Assembly: GCF_032854445.1 (NCBI RefSeq)
Contig: NC_088301.1
Span: 37,125,187 to 37,189,186 of the forward strand
DNA length: 64,000 nucleotides
From: Liolophura sinensis
Taxonomy: Eukaryota > Mollusca > Polyplacophora > Chitonida > Chitonidae
Direction: 5' to 3'
Positions 39,601 to 61,680 of the stretch are shown piece after piece. The position numbers and the translations under genes are program-made. The notes under the pieces were generated by a model. It did no database searches. It saw nothing but the letters and a program-made list of their open reading frames with translations, and was not told the DNA's origin. The first letter of the stretch is position 1. The number at the start of each line of letters is the position of its first letter.

Positions 39601-40127
39601 AGGTACAGGTTAAACAAGGGAATGAAAATGCATGAAAAAAAGACTGCTATAACTATCTGTGGACGAACTAACAGTAACAATCAATCACATTTCAATATTT
39701 TGTTATCTACAGCTCTCCGGAGCTGTACATAAGTACACGACTGTTGGATGAGGAATCCAAATATTCTTTAACTAACCAACAATCAGTGTAATTGGACAAG
39801 ACTTTCGATCAGACACCTGTTTTAGTTGCCATCTTACCCTTTTTTATCATACATGTCACTGTACTTCGACAAATATTTGTCCTTGCACCCAGCCCATCCA
39901 AGTAAGATTACTACCGGTTCTTTTTCTCCAGCATTTCTTCCATCTCCACCGTACAGCGCCGCGCCATTTACGTCGTCTTCACAAGATTCAGGCTCATCCA
40001 CAGGGGCCAGCGTTGAAGAGTGAATGAGTTGGATATTGGGTTGGGGTTGGGATTTAACGTCGTACTCCAGCGTTGAAGATGTTGGCGACGGAAAAGTAAT
40101 ATGGTACTCTAGGTCGTCGTCGGCCAT
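36649..40127 (-). CDS. TMEM53: Transmembrane protein 53 (DUF829, alpha/beta-hydrolase fold)
   Basis: Two exons on the minus strand: 40127-39838 and 37309-36649, giving 316 residues (human about 277). Exon 1 holds an acidic N-terminus and the core [20 protein letters not shown]. The splice (GG|gtaaga ... cag|C) rebuilds [12 protein letters not shown], matching the vertebrate GCIVIRYTAP. Exon 2 has the nucleophile-elbow-like HVFSNGG (Ser near residue 144), a hydrophobic segment ([18 protein letters not shown]), [11 protein letters not shown] with the candidate acid, and [11 protein letters not shown] with the candidate histidine. TMEM53 is a nuclear-envelope protein reported to restrain BMP signalling by limiting SMAD1/5/9 entry to the nucleus; hydrolase activity is unproven. 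Divergent from ARMH1 with 397 bp between start codons. Confidence 0.95.
37310..39837 (-). other. TMEM53 intron
   Basis: A 2.5-kb intron with canonical gt-ag ends. Open stretches inside (for example near 38684 and 38548) have no recognisable protein or good splice context. No clear repeat. Confidence 0.85.
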
Positions 40128-40524
40128 TTTCTAGAATTATCCCCACTTTGATAAAACAACACACTAAACCAATGTTATACGCTTTGTTGTCATTCGTTGA
40201 CTTGTACGAACACGAAAGTTAAATCCGGACCCGGGACTGTTTAACTGTTAGTTTTCGGCTGCTAACAGTTGTAAACTTCCGGTAGCTTGGTTCCTGCGGG
40301 GAATTCAGTTAACATCGGTGATTGGCTGACTGGAATATCTTCAGCCAATCGTCGCCAGTTTACCATATCAATGCGGCTGTGGGCCAGTGGCAACATGACA
40401 ACAAATTAAACGACGAAAGGAGACAACGTGTTCAGTATCTTCAAAGATCATTTGAGCTCCATACATTTCTTATGTAACATAGATTCCCAGTTTTTTCAAG
40501 CAATATAACAGAACTGATTTTAAA
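40128..40524. promoter_or_regulatory. Shared bidirectional promoter region, TMEM53/ARMH1
   Basis: Only 397 bp separate the two divergent start codons. It contains GATTGGCTGA at 40320-40329 and its exact reverse complement TCAGCCAATC at 40341-40350, i.e. two CCAAT boxes (NF-Y type) in inverted orientation, 11 bases apart. An ETS-like ACTTCCGG lies at 40275-40282. No TATA box is obvious. The region is richer in CpG than its surroundings. Symmetric CCAAT boxes fit promoters that fire in both directions. Confidence 0.75.
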
Positions 40525-50591
<10,067 letters not shown>

Positions 50592-50719
50592 CATAAACAG
50601 ACCAATGGACAGTGAAGGAGGGTTCTATCTGTGATACTAGAGGTTGACACCATCACCACAAATATTATACAGCCAGCAAGTCAGTTGATCACAGAACATC
50701 ATTCAGTGTAAAAAAAAGA

Positions 50720-50725
50720 AATAAA
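50720..50725 (+). terminator. Poly(A) signal of ARMH1
   Basis: AATAAA 129 bases past the TGA, in an A/T-rich setting. Distance and position suit a poly(A) signal. Confidence 0.7.
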
Positions 50726-51264
50726 TTATATTTGAATTTTATGTACATCATGTTAGAGTTTTCCTCCCAAAGAAAAGTGTATCACCCTGCTGACTTACCT
50801 GTGAAGAACACTTCACATACATGCTCAACCCAGACAAAGAAATACTGAGATTACATGCTACATGTATATTTACTGTGGCCTTCCGTCTACTACCTCTGCT
50901 AAAAGAGCTTAAAAATCTGATACAGAGGGCTAATTAACGCAATGCAAAATGACAATCAAAACATCATAAGCAGTAACATGCTGTTATTGTAAAGTTACTG
51001 TAAATGAAAGAAGCAGGAGGGTGAATATGAACCGAATGTTGCCACACAAATTTGTCAATAGAATTTCTAGTTTTAAGTAAGGGGACAATTTATGGCCCAC
51101 TTCGTGTGTGACAGGTGACTCCTGGTAATACAGAAGTAGTTTTTATTTCGTTGGAAATGCAAGGTTCATGTACAAAACCTGCTTCTGTTATGTGAATATT
51201 TTAGAAGACTCCCCTATAATTCGATCATTGAAAGTTTTTACTCATTTACCAAGGTATTTTTTTT

Positions 51265-51495
51265 TTCTTTTTCGGCTAGCACTGTGCAATTAACCTTTCA
51301 TCAATGCAGGTGCAGTGAGTTAAAGTCCAGAGTTTCCGGTTCCGGTGATATGTAGCAAGGTCTCCTACTGGAGAACTATTGATGGTTGTGGGCTTTGCTT
51401 GGTTTCCTCCCGCCATATTGATGGCCGTCGTTGTATAAGTGAAATACTCTTGAGTACCAGTACAGCTTAAAACAGCAATCAAATAAATAAATAAA
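51265..51495 (-). repeat. Dispersed repeat, TTTGATTGGTGT family
   Basis: Reverse-strand copy: TTTCCTCCCGCCATATTGATGGC, AAGTGAAATACTCTTGAGTAC, AACAGCAATCAAATAAATAAATA. Confidence 0.75.
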
Positions 51496-52229
51496 CAACA
51501 AGATATTTTTCTCCCACTAAGTGTTCATCGGCCAATACGGATTGCATCACTTTGTACTCATTAGAAAACCATGTATCTTTCGACACATCATGTTCGAATC
51601 GATTCGAATAGTCTGTCATGGAGGCAGTATGCAAATAGGACTTAAGGTTTATTTGACAGACTCCTTGATTACAATGTACATTTTTCTTGACCTTAATCTA
51701 GAAGTCACAAGTTTTTTGTCCAACCAAGGCATTTATTGGCAATTATACATCGAGTAATCATATGTGCATGAGCACAATCATGAGATCATGAGAGTATATT
51801 ATTCTATGACAGATATGTGACTTGAAATATATGGTTGTCAGGAAAGAGACAAATAACACATAAACACAGATTATGTTTACAACCTGTTCATGGAAATCTG
51901 GAACAAAGGTAAAAATCAGGCCCATCACACAAAATCATTAAAATCTGCCTGCACTTTCAAGTGGTTTAATTTAGGCATAAGATTTAACTAAATGTAGCAT
52001 TTTTAGTCAGGTAAACATAATGTTAGCAGGAATTGGGATAAAATCATGTAGCTGCAGGTGAAGGGCAAGGATGGCTTTAGTTACACATGTCAGACTCAGA
52101 AAGTCTGAGCATTGGAAGCGTATAGGCAAAAAGCAAGTCAGAACAGGTAATTAACAGTTTATGGCATATTGAGAGCACCGGATGTGTCAGAGGATTGTAA
52201 ACTGAGGACACTGTAGGGCAGCTGGTTAT

Positions 52230-53950
52230 GACACAAAAAGAACAGCAGGTGATGACATCAAGCTGATTGCATGTCTTGACATCAGGGGACAACAGACCAT
52301 GGCATCAAGAGACAGCATGTGATGACATCTAGGAACAGCAGATCATGACATCAGAAGATAGCAGGTCATGGCATCAGAAGACAGCAGATCATGGCGTCAG
52401 GGGACAGCATGCGATGACCTCAAGGGGACGGCATGCTATGGCAACAGGCAATAGCAGATCATGACATCAAGGGGACAGTAGGTCATAACATCAAGGGGAC
52501 AGCAGGTCATGACATGAGGGGACAGCATGTCATGACCACAAGGGGACAGCAGGTCATGACATCAAGAGTAAGCATGCCATGGCATCGGGGGATAACAGAT
52601 CATGACATCAGGGGGCACCAGGTCATTCATCAAGAGACATATAATTTCCTTTGACATGTCTTGGCATCAGGGGACAGCAGCTCATGTCATCAGGGGACAG
52701 CAGATCATGACATCAGGTGACATCGAGACACAGGAGATCATGACATCAATGGGACAGCATGACATGACATCAGGGGAAAGCAGGTCATGGTATCAAGGGG
52801 ACAGTAAAGGTCATAAAATCAAGATGACAGCGGATCATTACATCAGGAGAGGGCATGTCATTACACCTGGGGACAGAAGATCATGACATCAAGGAGACAT
52901 CATGACATTGAGATAAGCAGATCATGATATCAATGGGACAGTATGTCATGACATAAGTAGAAAGCAGATCATGGTATCAAGGGGACAGTAAAGGTCATAA
53001 AATCAAGATGACAGCAGGTCATTACATCAGGGTACAGCAGGTCATGGCATCAGGGGACAGCAGGTCATGACATCAAGGGAACAGCAGGCAATGACATCAA
53101 GAGGACAGCATGTCATGACATCTGGGAACAGAAGGTCATGACATGAAGGGGCTAGCTGGTCATGGCGTCAAGGGGACAGCTTATCATGACATCAAGGGGT
53201 TAATAGATCATGGCATCACGACATTATGACATCCAGATACAGCAGATCATGACATCAATGAGACAGCATATCATTACGCCAAGGGGACAACAGATCATTA
53301 CATAAAGGAGACAGTAGGTCATGACATCAAGGAGATAGCAGGTCATGGCATCAAGGGGACAGCAGGTCATGACATGAGGGGACAGCATGCCATTACATCA
53401 GGGGACAACGTGTCACACCATCCAGGAACAGCATGCCATTACATCAAGAGACAGCAGGTCATGACATGGAGGGTCAGCATGTCATTACATCAGGGGACAG
53501 CGTGTCACACCATCCAGTAACAGCATGCCATTACATCAAGAGACAGCATGCCATGACATCATGGGACAACAGATCATAATATCAAGGGGACAACATCAAG
53601 AGAGGGCATGTCATGACATCAGGGGAGAGCAGATCATGAGATGGGGACAGCATGTCATTACTTCAGGGCATGACATGATATCAAGGGATAGCAGGGAGTG
53701 ACATTCACGGACAACATGTCTAGGGGCTTAATGAGAAAGAAAATGAGATCAGAGAATAGCAGGCCAAGACATCTGGGCATTACAGGTCATGGCATGAGGA
53801 CAGAAAGTTGTAACATCAGGATAAAGCAAGGTCATAAGATTAGAGCAGAGAAGAACGTGACAGCAGAGGCTGCAGGTTATGACATCTGTTGGTACAAGGT
53901 CGTGACATCAGGAGACCGCATGGTACGTCAGTCATGACATACAGGGATAA
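52230..53950 (+). repeat. Minisatellite 1, ~23-bp unit
   Basis: About 1.7 kb of imperfect tandem units of the form GACAGCAGGTCATGACATCAGGG, varying with GATCATGACATCAAGGGGACAGC. Roughly 70 units, with increasing decay at both ends. Short open frames inside it are by-products of the repeat. Confidence 0.95.
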
Positions 53951-54079
53951 GCAATCAGTTTATTGGCATACTCACGGCATTCGTCATGCCTGTTGCCAGA
54001 GAGCAGAAAACGTTAACCACCATATCGAATTGTGGAACAATTCACAGAATAATACTTATCTTTAATAGAAAAACCACAT

Positions 54080-55150
54080 GACATAGCATAGTTCAGTTTA
54101 ACACTCACCAAATCGAAGAACCATATAGATTACTCATTGAAATACTGTTTCCTTCACCTTATTAAGGAGCAAAATCATCGAAAAACTATACTCCTCACCA
54201 CACCGAAGAACCTTGAACGAAACACTGAATGCTATCTTTGCCACCAGGACAAATTAACAGTTGATAAAGAACCTCCAAACACTTCACTTTTCACTGCTTA
54301 GAGAGAACCATAGACAAGCCAATGAAACAAATACTCGCCAAAACGAAGAACCACAGGGCATTCACATATAAATTAAACTTTTTACTGCACTGAGCAACCA
54401 ATGATTTAAATCAACGTAAAGCTATACATATTACCACAACAAAGAACCATAGATGAAACACTGAAAAACTATCCTTGTCACCACAACGAACTACCATTAA
54501 TATGGAAAAACTGGATGAAAAACTATACTCGTCATAACGATCAAAAACCATCGATAAATCACTGGAAAACTGTACTCACCACCATAACCAAAAACAATAG
54601 AAAAACACTGAAAAACTGTACTCGTCACCACAACGAGAACGAAAGATACATCACTGAAAAACTATATTCATCACCACAACTGAAAACCATAGATGAATCA
54701 CTGAAAAACTATCCTTGTCACCACAACGAACTACCTTTAATATGGAAAACTGGATGAAAAACTATACTCGTCATAACGATCAAAAAACCATCGATAAATC
54801 ACTGGAAAACTGTACTCACCACCATAACCAAAAGCAATAGAAAAACACTGAAGAACTGTACTCGTCACCACAACGAGAACGAAAGATACATCACTGAAAA
54901 AACTATATTCATCACCACAACCGAAAAACCATAGATAAATCACTGAAAAACTATACCCGTTGCCACAACCAGAACGAAAGAATACCACTGAATAACTATT
55001 TCTCGTTACCACAACCAGAACGAAAGATATACCAATGAAAAACTATACTCGTTACTACACTGTACCAACAGAACGAAAAATAAATCACTCAAAAAACTGC
55101 ACTTGTTCTCATAATAAGAAAAGATAGATATCGTAGACATCCTTGAAAAC
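54080..55150 (+). repeat. Minisatellite 2, ~47-bp unit with ~240-bp higher-order period
   Basis: Units of the form GAAAAACTATACTCGTCACC + ACAACGA.AACCATAGATAAATCACT. A landmark variant (CTACC-TTAATATGGAAAA-CTGGATG) recurs at 54491 and 54731, and the four to five units between repeat in the same order, giving a higher-order period of 240 bp. Confidence 0.9.
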
Positions 55151-55609
55151 TATACTCGTAACTTGCTACGTGAATGAAAACAATACAGGTAAATCATCAA
55201 GACCTAGTAAAAAACGGACATAAGAAGGCAAAGTACACTACGGATGGACACGTGCAGTGCTAACATCACTGAAATTCAACCCATATGATTCATTTGATCA
55301 CAGTGCACTTATATGTGTTCAAAGGCTATGAAAGAAATAGGGGCATAAAAGATCAGAAGGAAACGTTAGGAATTAAAATGTTTTATCCGGGATAGAAGAG
55401 ACGTTGATAGCTTACTTCTTTACATGCTACAGTTAGTGCATGGTAATGCAGTGGGCAACTAATAGCGGAATTCAAGGCTTTGTGATACTGGCATGTGTCG
55501 TAGGCCAGGCATGTACGTTGGCCATATGGGGATGGGAATGCCGCGTTAATAGGGATCTACTGTATGGGTATGGATAAGTCTCATAGGTGGGATCTGGTGT
55601 TTAAAAGGG

Positions 55610-56400
55610 GAGGATCGGTTGTATGGGTACGACTTTGTCTTACCGATGGTGATCTGCTGTACGGTTTTGAATCTGTCGGGGAATTGATGGTCTGCTGTTC
55701 ATAGGTGGAGATTTGCCTTACAGGTATGAATATGTCGTATAGGATGGGATGTGCTATACATCGGTGGGATCTGCCTTACAATTATGAATACGTCGAATCG
55801 GTGGGGATCTGCAGTTCATAGGTGGGGATCTGCCTTACAGATATGAATATGTTATCGGTGGGGATCTGCTGTTCATAGGTGAGGATCTGCCTTACAAATA
55901 TGGATATGTCGTATATTTGGGGATCTGCTGATCGTAGGTGTGTATCTGCCTTACAGATATGAATATGTCGTATAGGATCTGCCTTACAAGTATGAATATG
56001 TCATATCGGTGGGGATCTGCTGTTCAAAGGTGGGGATCTGCTGTTCAAAGGTGGGCGTCTGCCTTACAGATATGAATATAACTTATCGGTAGGGATCTGA
56101 CTTGAATGTTATATGAATGTGTCGTATCGATGGGGGTCTGCTGTTCATAGGTGGGAATCTGACTTACAAGTATGAATATGTCATATTGGTGGGGATCTGC
56201 TGTTCGTAGGCGGGGATCTGCCTTACAAGTATGAATATGTCGTATCGGCTGGGATTTGCTGTTCATAGGTGGGGATCTGCCTTAGAGATATGAATATGTT
56301 GTATAGGTGAGGATCTGCTGTTCAAAGGAGGGGATCTGCCTTAGAGATATGAATATGTCGTATAGGTAAGGATCTGCAGTACATCCATGGGGTTGTGCCG
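55610..56400 (+). repeat. Minisatellite 3, ~58-bp unit
   Basis: Tandem units alternating GGTGGGGATCTGCTGTTCATA and GGTGGGGATCTGCCTTACAGATATGAATATGTCGTATC, about a dozen copies, with GGGGATCTGC recurring in each half. Confidence 0.93.
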
Positions 56401-57464
56401 TTAAAGCGGGGATCTGCCCTACAGCCGAGGATGTGTCCGTGGGCCTGTTTGTTAGGAATCTTTCGTAAACCCGAGTGCGCTGGTATAGGAAGTAGGTGTG
56501 GAGGGTTATGAATAAGAGCGTAGAAAGAGGAGATCGATAGGATGAATAGTAGGAAAGATTTAAAATTATACCTGATACACAGAGCATTTTATCGCTCTGA
56601 CTGCTGTGCACTGACATATTTAAATTCCATCCTCGCCCTGCTGCAGGAAGACACTCCTCAATACAGCGCATCGGCATTATATGCATAATCTGGTACAAAG
56701 CTAAGAAGGAAGCAGTAATATAAACAATTCCTGCATATAGATGCCAAGGTGAAATTCATTATGTTACCTCATGACGATTATATAAAACTTTTCTTTACTT
56801 ATTTGTTCAGCGGGTTAATGTTTTAACTGTAACTATACTTCTAAACTGCCAAAATGTGTTCGCTTTTATAATATTTTCTCCATGACTAGAGAGGAACTTA
56901 TTTATAGAATTTCATACGTTTTAAACAGATAACTTTTAATGCGGAATTTTTAGGAGTTTATTCTGATGTCTTGGTTGGTAGGCTAATCCTTTTGCATGTT
57001 GTTAATGACTGCGGCGTCCGCAAACACAGCAGCCAAACACGTTGGACAAAAATCGTCGGAAGCGGGATTTCTTGGAGGCTTTTTTTTCCGCACCTGAAAA
57101 AGGTTTAATTAAATTTTATGTTATCAGGATACGTCTGCTTGTGGTATGGCCTACACTGCACAAGCATTTCTTGCCTTGTATTATAATTTTCTGCCCATAT
57201 TCCATTAAACCATTTTGGCTCCAGTATATCTGAGATGTTTGTCCATGTAATGATCGGCTGAATATTTCGAACGAAGCCGAAGGGCATACATCATTGCTTA
57301 TTTCAATTCATGTAAAATATGTCAACTATATACTGGTTATGTTGTCAACTTACGTTTTGTTTCGGACTCTTTTGCTGGCAGATCAGCTGTAACCGACTGA
57401 ACTTTAGTCTTGTTACGGCTTTGTTCATCCTATGTACAAACAAGACATTGAAAATAATGTTCTG
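56401..57464. other. Intergenic, nothing recognised
   Basis: Unique-looking AT-rich sequence between minisatellite 3 and the compound microsatellite. Open frames near 56282-56698 (minus) and 57042-57233 have no family resemblance or splice context. Confidence 0.6.
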
Positions 57465-57612
<148 letters not shown>

Positions 57613-57759
57613 TTGACATTTTGGTTGACAGTTTTTGTGCCTTCATTAAACTGAGAAAGGAACTTGCAGAGGGTGAACCTTACATATATATATATATATA
57701 TTTACAACCCTGCTGTAAGCTTATACACTTTGTAAACTATCGTCAATGATCTGCATGGT

Positions 57760-57765
57760 TTTATT
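57760..57765 (-). terminator. Poly(A) signal of the unknown gene
   Basis: AATAAA on the minus strand, about 25 bases past the stop codon at 57791-57793. It supports this as the gene's 3' end. Confidence 0.65.
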
Positions 57766-57790
57766 CTCCATGTTCTAGACATTGGTATTA

Positions 57791-60700
57791 CTACATTTTT
57801 TCACTCGACAATGTTCTGAGGCAGAATGGGTATATTCTGGATACAGCTCTTATAATATTGTATCGAACCTTCGAGAATTTCTTTGCGTTGTCAACGGTAA
57901 TGTTGTCGGCCCGGTCTGCTGACAACACGGTAGGGGAAACAGGCTGATGTGGTTCGACGTCGAAACAAGCAGCAATGAATTTAGGCTGAAGGGCCACAGT
58001 GTCGGTTAAAATCCCAAACACCAAATCTTGAATGTCTGATTCTAAAGAACAAAACAGTTCTCGTGTTACCGCCAACGTCAGTCACATATTATACTTGTTT
58101 CATTAATCGCGGGAATGTTTCCTTATTCGAAGGGTATTGTCAAATGTAACTGTGTGAAGTGTATGACTACTAACAATATAAAGCATAAATTTTCTTGAAA
58201 TTATTTTTATCTCATGTACTGCTGACAGTCATTATCAGTCGATGTCACTACCACTTGTAAAGACCTACGTGTGGTGGTGTCCATCAATAATTCATCGGAT
58301 GTTAACCACGTGGCCGTGGCGAAGGTTAGGTCTGTAGAGTCGCTATTAGCAATGGTCCATCTGGAGAAAACTGTTTTAGTGCAGCCCTGTAAAGTGGTGA
58401 GAAACAAAACATCGTCATACACAGAGACGTATAATTTAATGGGGCATGTTAGTAAGAGTGAAGCAGGGCATGTATTTCAAGGCATAACCATTTTTAGACT
58501 GAAGTTGAACCTGTGTTTTTGTCGCTTGATCGAAGTTTTTGTGTAATCTAATAGTTTGTGTAAAGACAGGCGCCTTTAAATTATTGCCTAAAATGATAGC
58601 ACTGTGTTATATAGATCACCTCTTACTTTATTATTTTCTTATTTTGTAAATCTCTAAACGGACAAAAAATATGTCAGCAAGAGAGATTGATGAGTCTATT
58701 TAAGATGGTAAGCGTTACCAGGATTCTAAGAAACTGAAAAAGTCATGACAATGACTAGCGAGAAGCAAAGCTGAAATTCAAGGGTCAATCATCCATATAC
58801 GTACCTGGAGGTTGACCGACTCGTAAAAGCTCAGCCGCGTATCCATGTTCTTCATCGTTCTTGCCTTTCTTAGTATAGCGTTCTTGTACTCATGCACGGC
58901 TATCTCTTAATAACAAATTCAGCAATTGACTTATACGGGTAATCACTCTAAACTGGAAAAATGCATATCTTAAGTTTTGTTATGGGCCCAGTTTCATGAG
59001 GCGCACTTAACTAAGTAAGCCCTTAACTTCCATGACAACATATCTTGTAGAAATATAAAGTGCACTTAGCTAAGGGCTATTTAACACTAAGTATGCTTCA
59101 TGAATATTGCCCCTGATTTTGCTATCTACGTGAAAATGTTCAGGAAGATTTATTGAAAAAAACTTAAAAGAACCTCCAATAGGTTATTGTAATATCCACC
59201 TTTACTTGTCTTATATTAGAGCTGCCATACATAATTCATCTACGTTTCTTTGGTTACGCGAGAGACAATTTTGCTAAACTGATAAATATACTAAAAGAAT
59301 AGAAAGCCTGTTTATATCGACTTACGATCGTCTTCGCTTAAATCCTGGTAAGCCTGCGATCTGTTCCTGTTTAACAAGGTGACCATGGCATCCGGTGACC
59401 TCACAAATACTTCGACCAAGTAGCCTGAAGTGTTCATGCGAGTAAACACAAATATAACTAATCTGACATCTTGGAAATTGACTCAGTTATTTATATGTAC
59501 TAAAAATATACAAACACGTTTAAATGATTTATTTCATTCGTACTTTACACCGAGCTCAAGAACTATAATAGGCCTGTATCAAGGAAATAAGGTTTATGGC
59601 CGAATTAAACCAGATCCCAACGTGCGACATCATTGGTTAAGACATAGAGGTCTCCACTAAAGCAGCAAAGGTTATATATACAGCTTTTTGTTTGAGACTC
59701 AGACATGGGTTATGCCAACTACTCTCAAGACAAACTTTTGAACATCTCCATCCACGTGGGAGTAAATGATATTTAGTTGACGGACGCTCACAAAGTTCTT
59801 TAAGATAATTTTAATATTTACGTAAATAACAAATCCTCGATCGTTACAACTTATACCAGCATATGCTTTTTTAAAACCAGGCGACAGACGTGCTCGATCC
59901 ATCGCATTCAAAATGCGGTACATAATAAGAACAAGAGACCACTGCTGAAAGAACTATTAAACACCTAGCAAACAGACTATGCAACACAGAAATCTATAAC
60001 TGCCCTATACTTTTCGTGTTTGTAAAATACTACAATTGGCAATACAAACTGTTCTATTCGAATGAATTTTACTTACTGTAGCTGTGGTTTTCTTCGTCAT
60101 TTTCCAACATACTGATTCTGTAGAACACCTCTTTTATGTGATCCTGCAGCGAGGGTAATTGCATGATGTTTAAAGGAGGCCAATGTTAACTCACACAGGT
60201 ACTAACAAAATGATCCTACATCTTCAAAAACCAATTTTTAAGTGTATATATTATCCAATGACAGGATTGTGAATGCTAGTCAAATAAGATTCAGTCGTTC
60301 TTTATATTTTGGACGTTTACTCATGTGTCTGTCTAGAATTCCCCCGTTGAGACGTTTTAGAGTTGTATGGTCATCTGAGTTCACACAGGGGGTCAAAGGT
60401 CCCTATGTAGTATAAAAATATTCCTTGTAGAAGAAATGGAGCGGAAGAGACAATTTGTTTATCGCCCTGCTCTGTGTCGGGTAGCTCCTCTAACATGTGT
60501 ACATGCCCATAAATGTATTTTTACCGCAATTTCTGTTGGCGATGGTTCACCGCTCTGTGATTGTACAGAACTGACATCAGGATCTCTCACGCGGACTTCC
60601 AGGACCCCCGTCTTCGGCGTCTCAAAGAACTTCTGGAGGAAGAAGATCGGGGGTCCATAAACAGTGCTCTGTTCCAACAGGCTAAGGTTGAAGACGGGCT

Positions 60701-61680
60701 CTTCAGATTCCTCGTCAGAGCTGCCCCTCTGTTCAAGAAAGAATTGCATGTATGCCATAAAACTTGAAATGGTAATAAACGACGTATGTGTTGGAGGTAC
60801 ACAATTTTCACAAATTGGGAATGAAGTACTGAACTATCCGTGTAAGCATTGTGAAAAACTTTAAAGAATGAAAAAACTGTTTGTCAAATGCCCAATTTTT
60901 AGGCCTACCTTCTGTGGCTGATCTGATCTTGTCCCCTCTTCGAACGTCTTTGTAAGGTCTTCTGGCGGGCGGGGCGGGGGGGAATAGGGTAAGATATTCA
61001 TGAATGCTATAGGCTGAGTATATCTTATATACATGTTGAAGATCTTAATTTGACATCAAAATAAGTAAGACTATATCGAAACACCACGCTACATTGCATC
61101 ACCACCCAGACCATATAATGAACTGTCTAATAGAGTTATGTATTTTTATGATTTTTCACAAACTACAAACAGATATTTGATAACTAAAACTATTAAAACT
61201 GAAGCCAGCGGTGAAGTAAAACAACTACTGATATTTTCTTTGTTCTCTTTCAATTGATTTCTCTTCCGCAAAAATATAAGGAGCAATATGCACTGTAGCT
61301 GAATTACAAAGTTCGCTATTTGAATATTCAGACATCTTTATATATAGATTCGATGAGATTACAGTAACCTACGTCTGATACTCTATAATTACCTGATATA
61401 TAGATACCGGAAAAGTGCCTGCACATGTTTATATTAACGATCAACATGCTTCTTCAGTTATCCTTATTACAAGAACATCTACCGGTAACTCACCTACAGA
61501 TTGGCTCTTATATGTGTTGTAACACAAAGCCACGTAATCCATTGCCTGGTTGTCATTTACAATCCTGACCATATCTCCATCACTCTTATAATGGCCTTCT
61601 TCGGCAAATTTAACACTGTCCAATTTCTCAATGTCTACGTCCCAAATTTCCTTCCCGGCATCGCCCTTGTCCTCAGACAT
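57791..61680 (-). CDS. Unrecognised 335-residue protein, eight exons
   Basis: Minus-strand exons in transcription order: 61680-61494, 60961-60909, 60728-60591, 60143-60077, 59424-59326, 58899-58805, 58386-58269, 58041-57791. All seven junctions have GT and AG ends and all phases agree, summing to exactly 336 codons with the stop. It starts MSEDKGDAGKEIWDVDIEKL, just behind an acceptor (gtcag at about 61691), so a 5' UTR exon lies upstream. It carries an acidic SSDEESEEP stretch near residue 85, then LSLLEQSTVYGPPIFFLQKF, helix-rich middle segments (DHIKEVFYRISMLENDEENH, YKNAILRKARTMKNMDTRL) and a C-terminal domain (ATWLTSDELLMD, DLVFGILTDTVALQPKFI). No signal peptide or membrane segment. I do not recognise the family. 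Most likely intracellular. Exon calls rest on phase consistency, not homology. Confidence 0.65.
58981..59114. repeat. Foldback (MITE-like) element, 134 bp
   Basis: GGGCCCAGTTTCATGAGGC...CACTTAACTAAG on the left pairs with the reverse complement of CTTAGCTAAGGGC...GCTTCATGAATATTGCCCC on the right, imperfectly over about 50 bases. Lies in the intron between exons 5 and 6 of the unknown gene. Confidence 0.6.
60390..60419 (+). promoter_or_regulatory. DR1-like site next to a TATA-like box
   Basis: GGGTCAAAGGTCC (60390-60402) matches the direct-repeat-1 pattern bound by HNF4/RXR-type nuclear receptors, and TATAAAAAT follows at 60411. It sits in the intron between exons 3 and 4 of the minus-strand gene. 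No convincing plus-strand gene follows. Confidence 0.25.

Larger units (their letters stand above)
50592..52229 (+). other. ARMH1 3' UTR and intergenic
   Basis: 3' untranslated sequence to about 50740, then non-coding DNA. It contains one reverse-strand dispersed repeat (51265-51495). I see no other gene. Confidence 0.7.

Noticed and set aside
52230-53950. CRISPR-like look of regular short repeats
   Set aside because: Units are directly adjacent and diverged with no unique spacers, in animal DNA; it is a minisatellite.
54515-54757. 80-codon frame in the 47-bp minisatellite
   Set aside because: Produced by the repeat; 47 is not a multiple of three and no start, splice or family evidence exists.
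58207-58422. Dipeptidyl-peptidase-like reading of ATWLTSDELLMD
   Set aside because: Only a few residues are similar, and the rest of the 335-residue protein has no beta-propeller or hydrolase motif.
60436-60660. Plus-strand 74-codon frame after the DR1/TATA site
   Set aside because: It lies antisense over exon 3 of the minus-strand gene and shows no domain.
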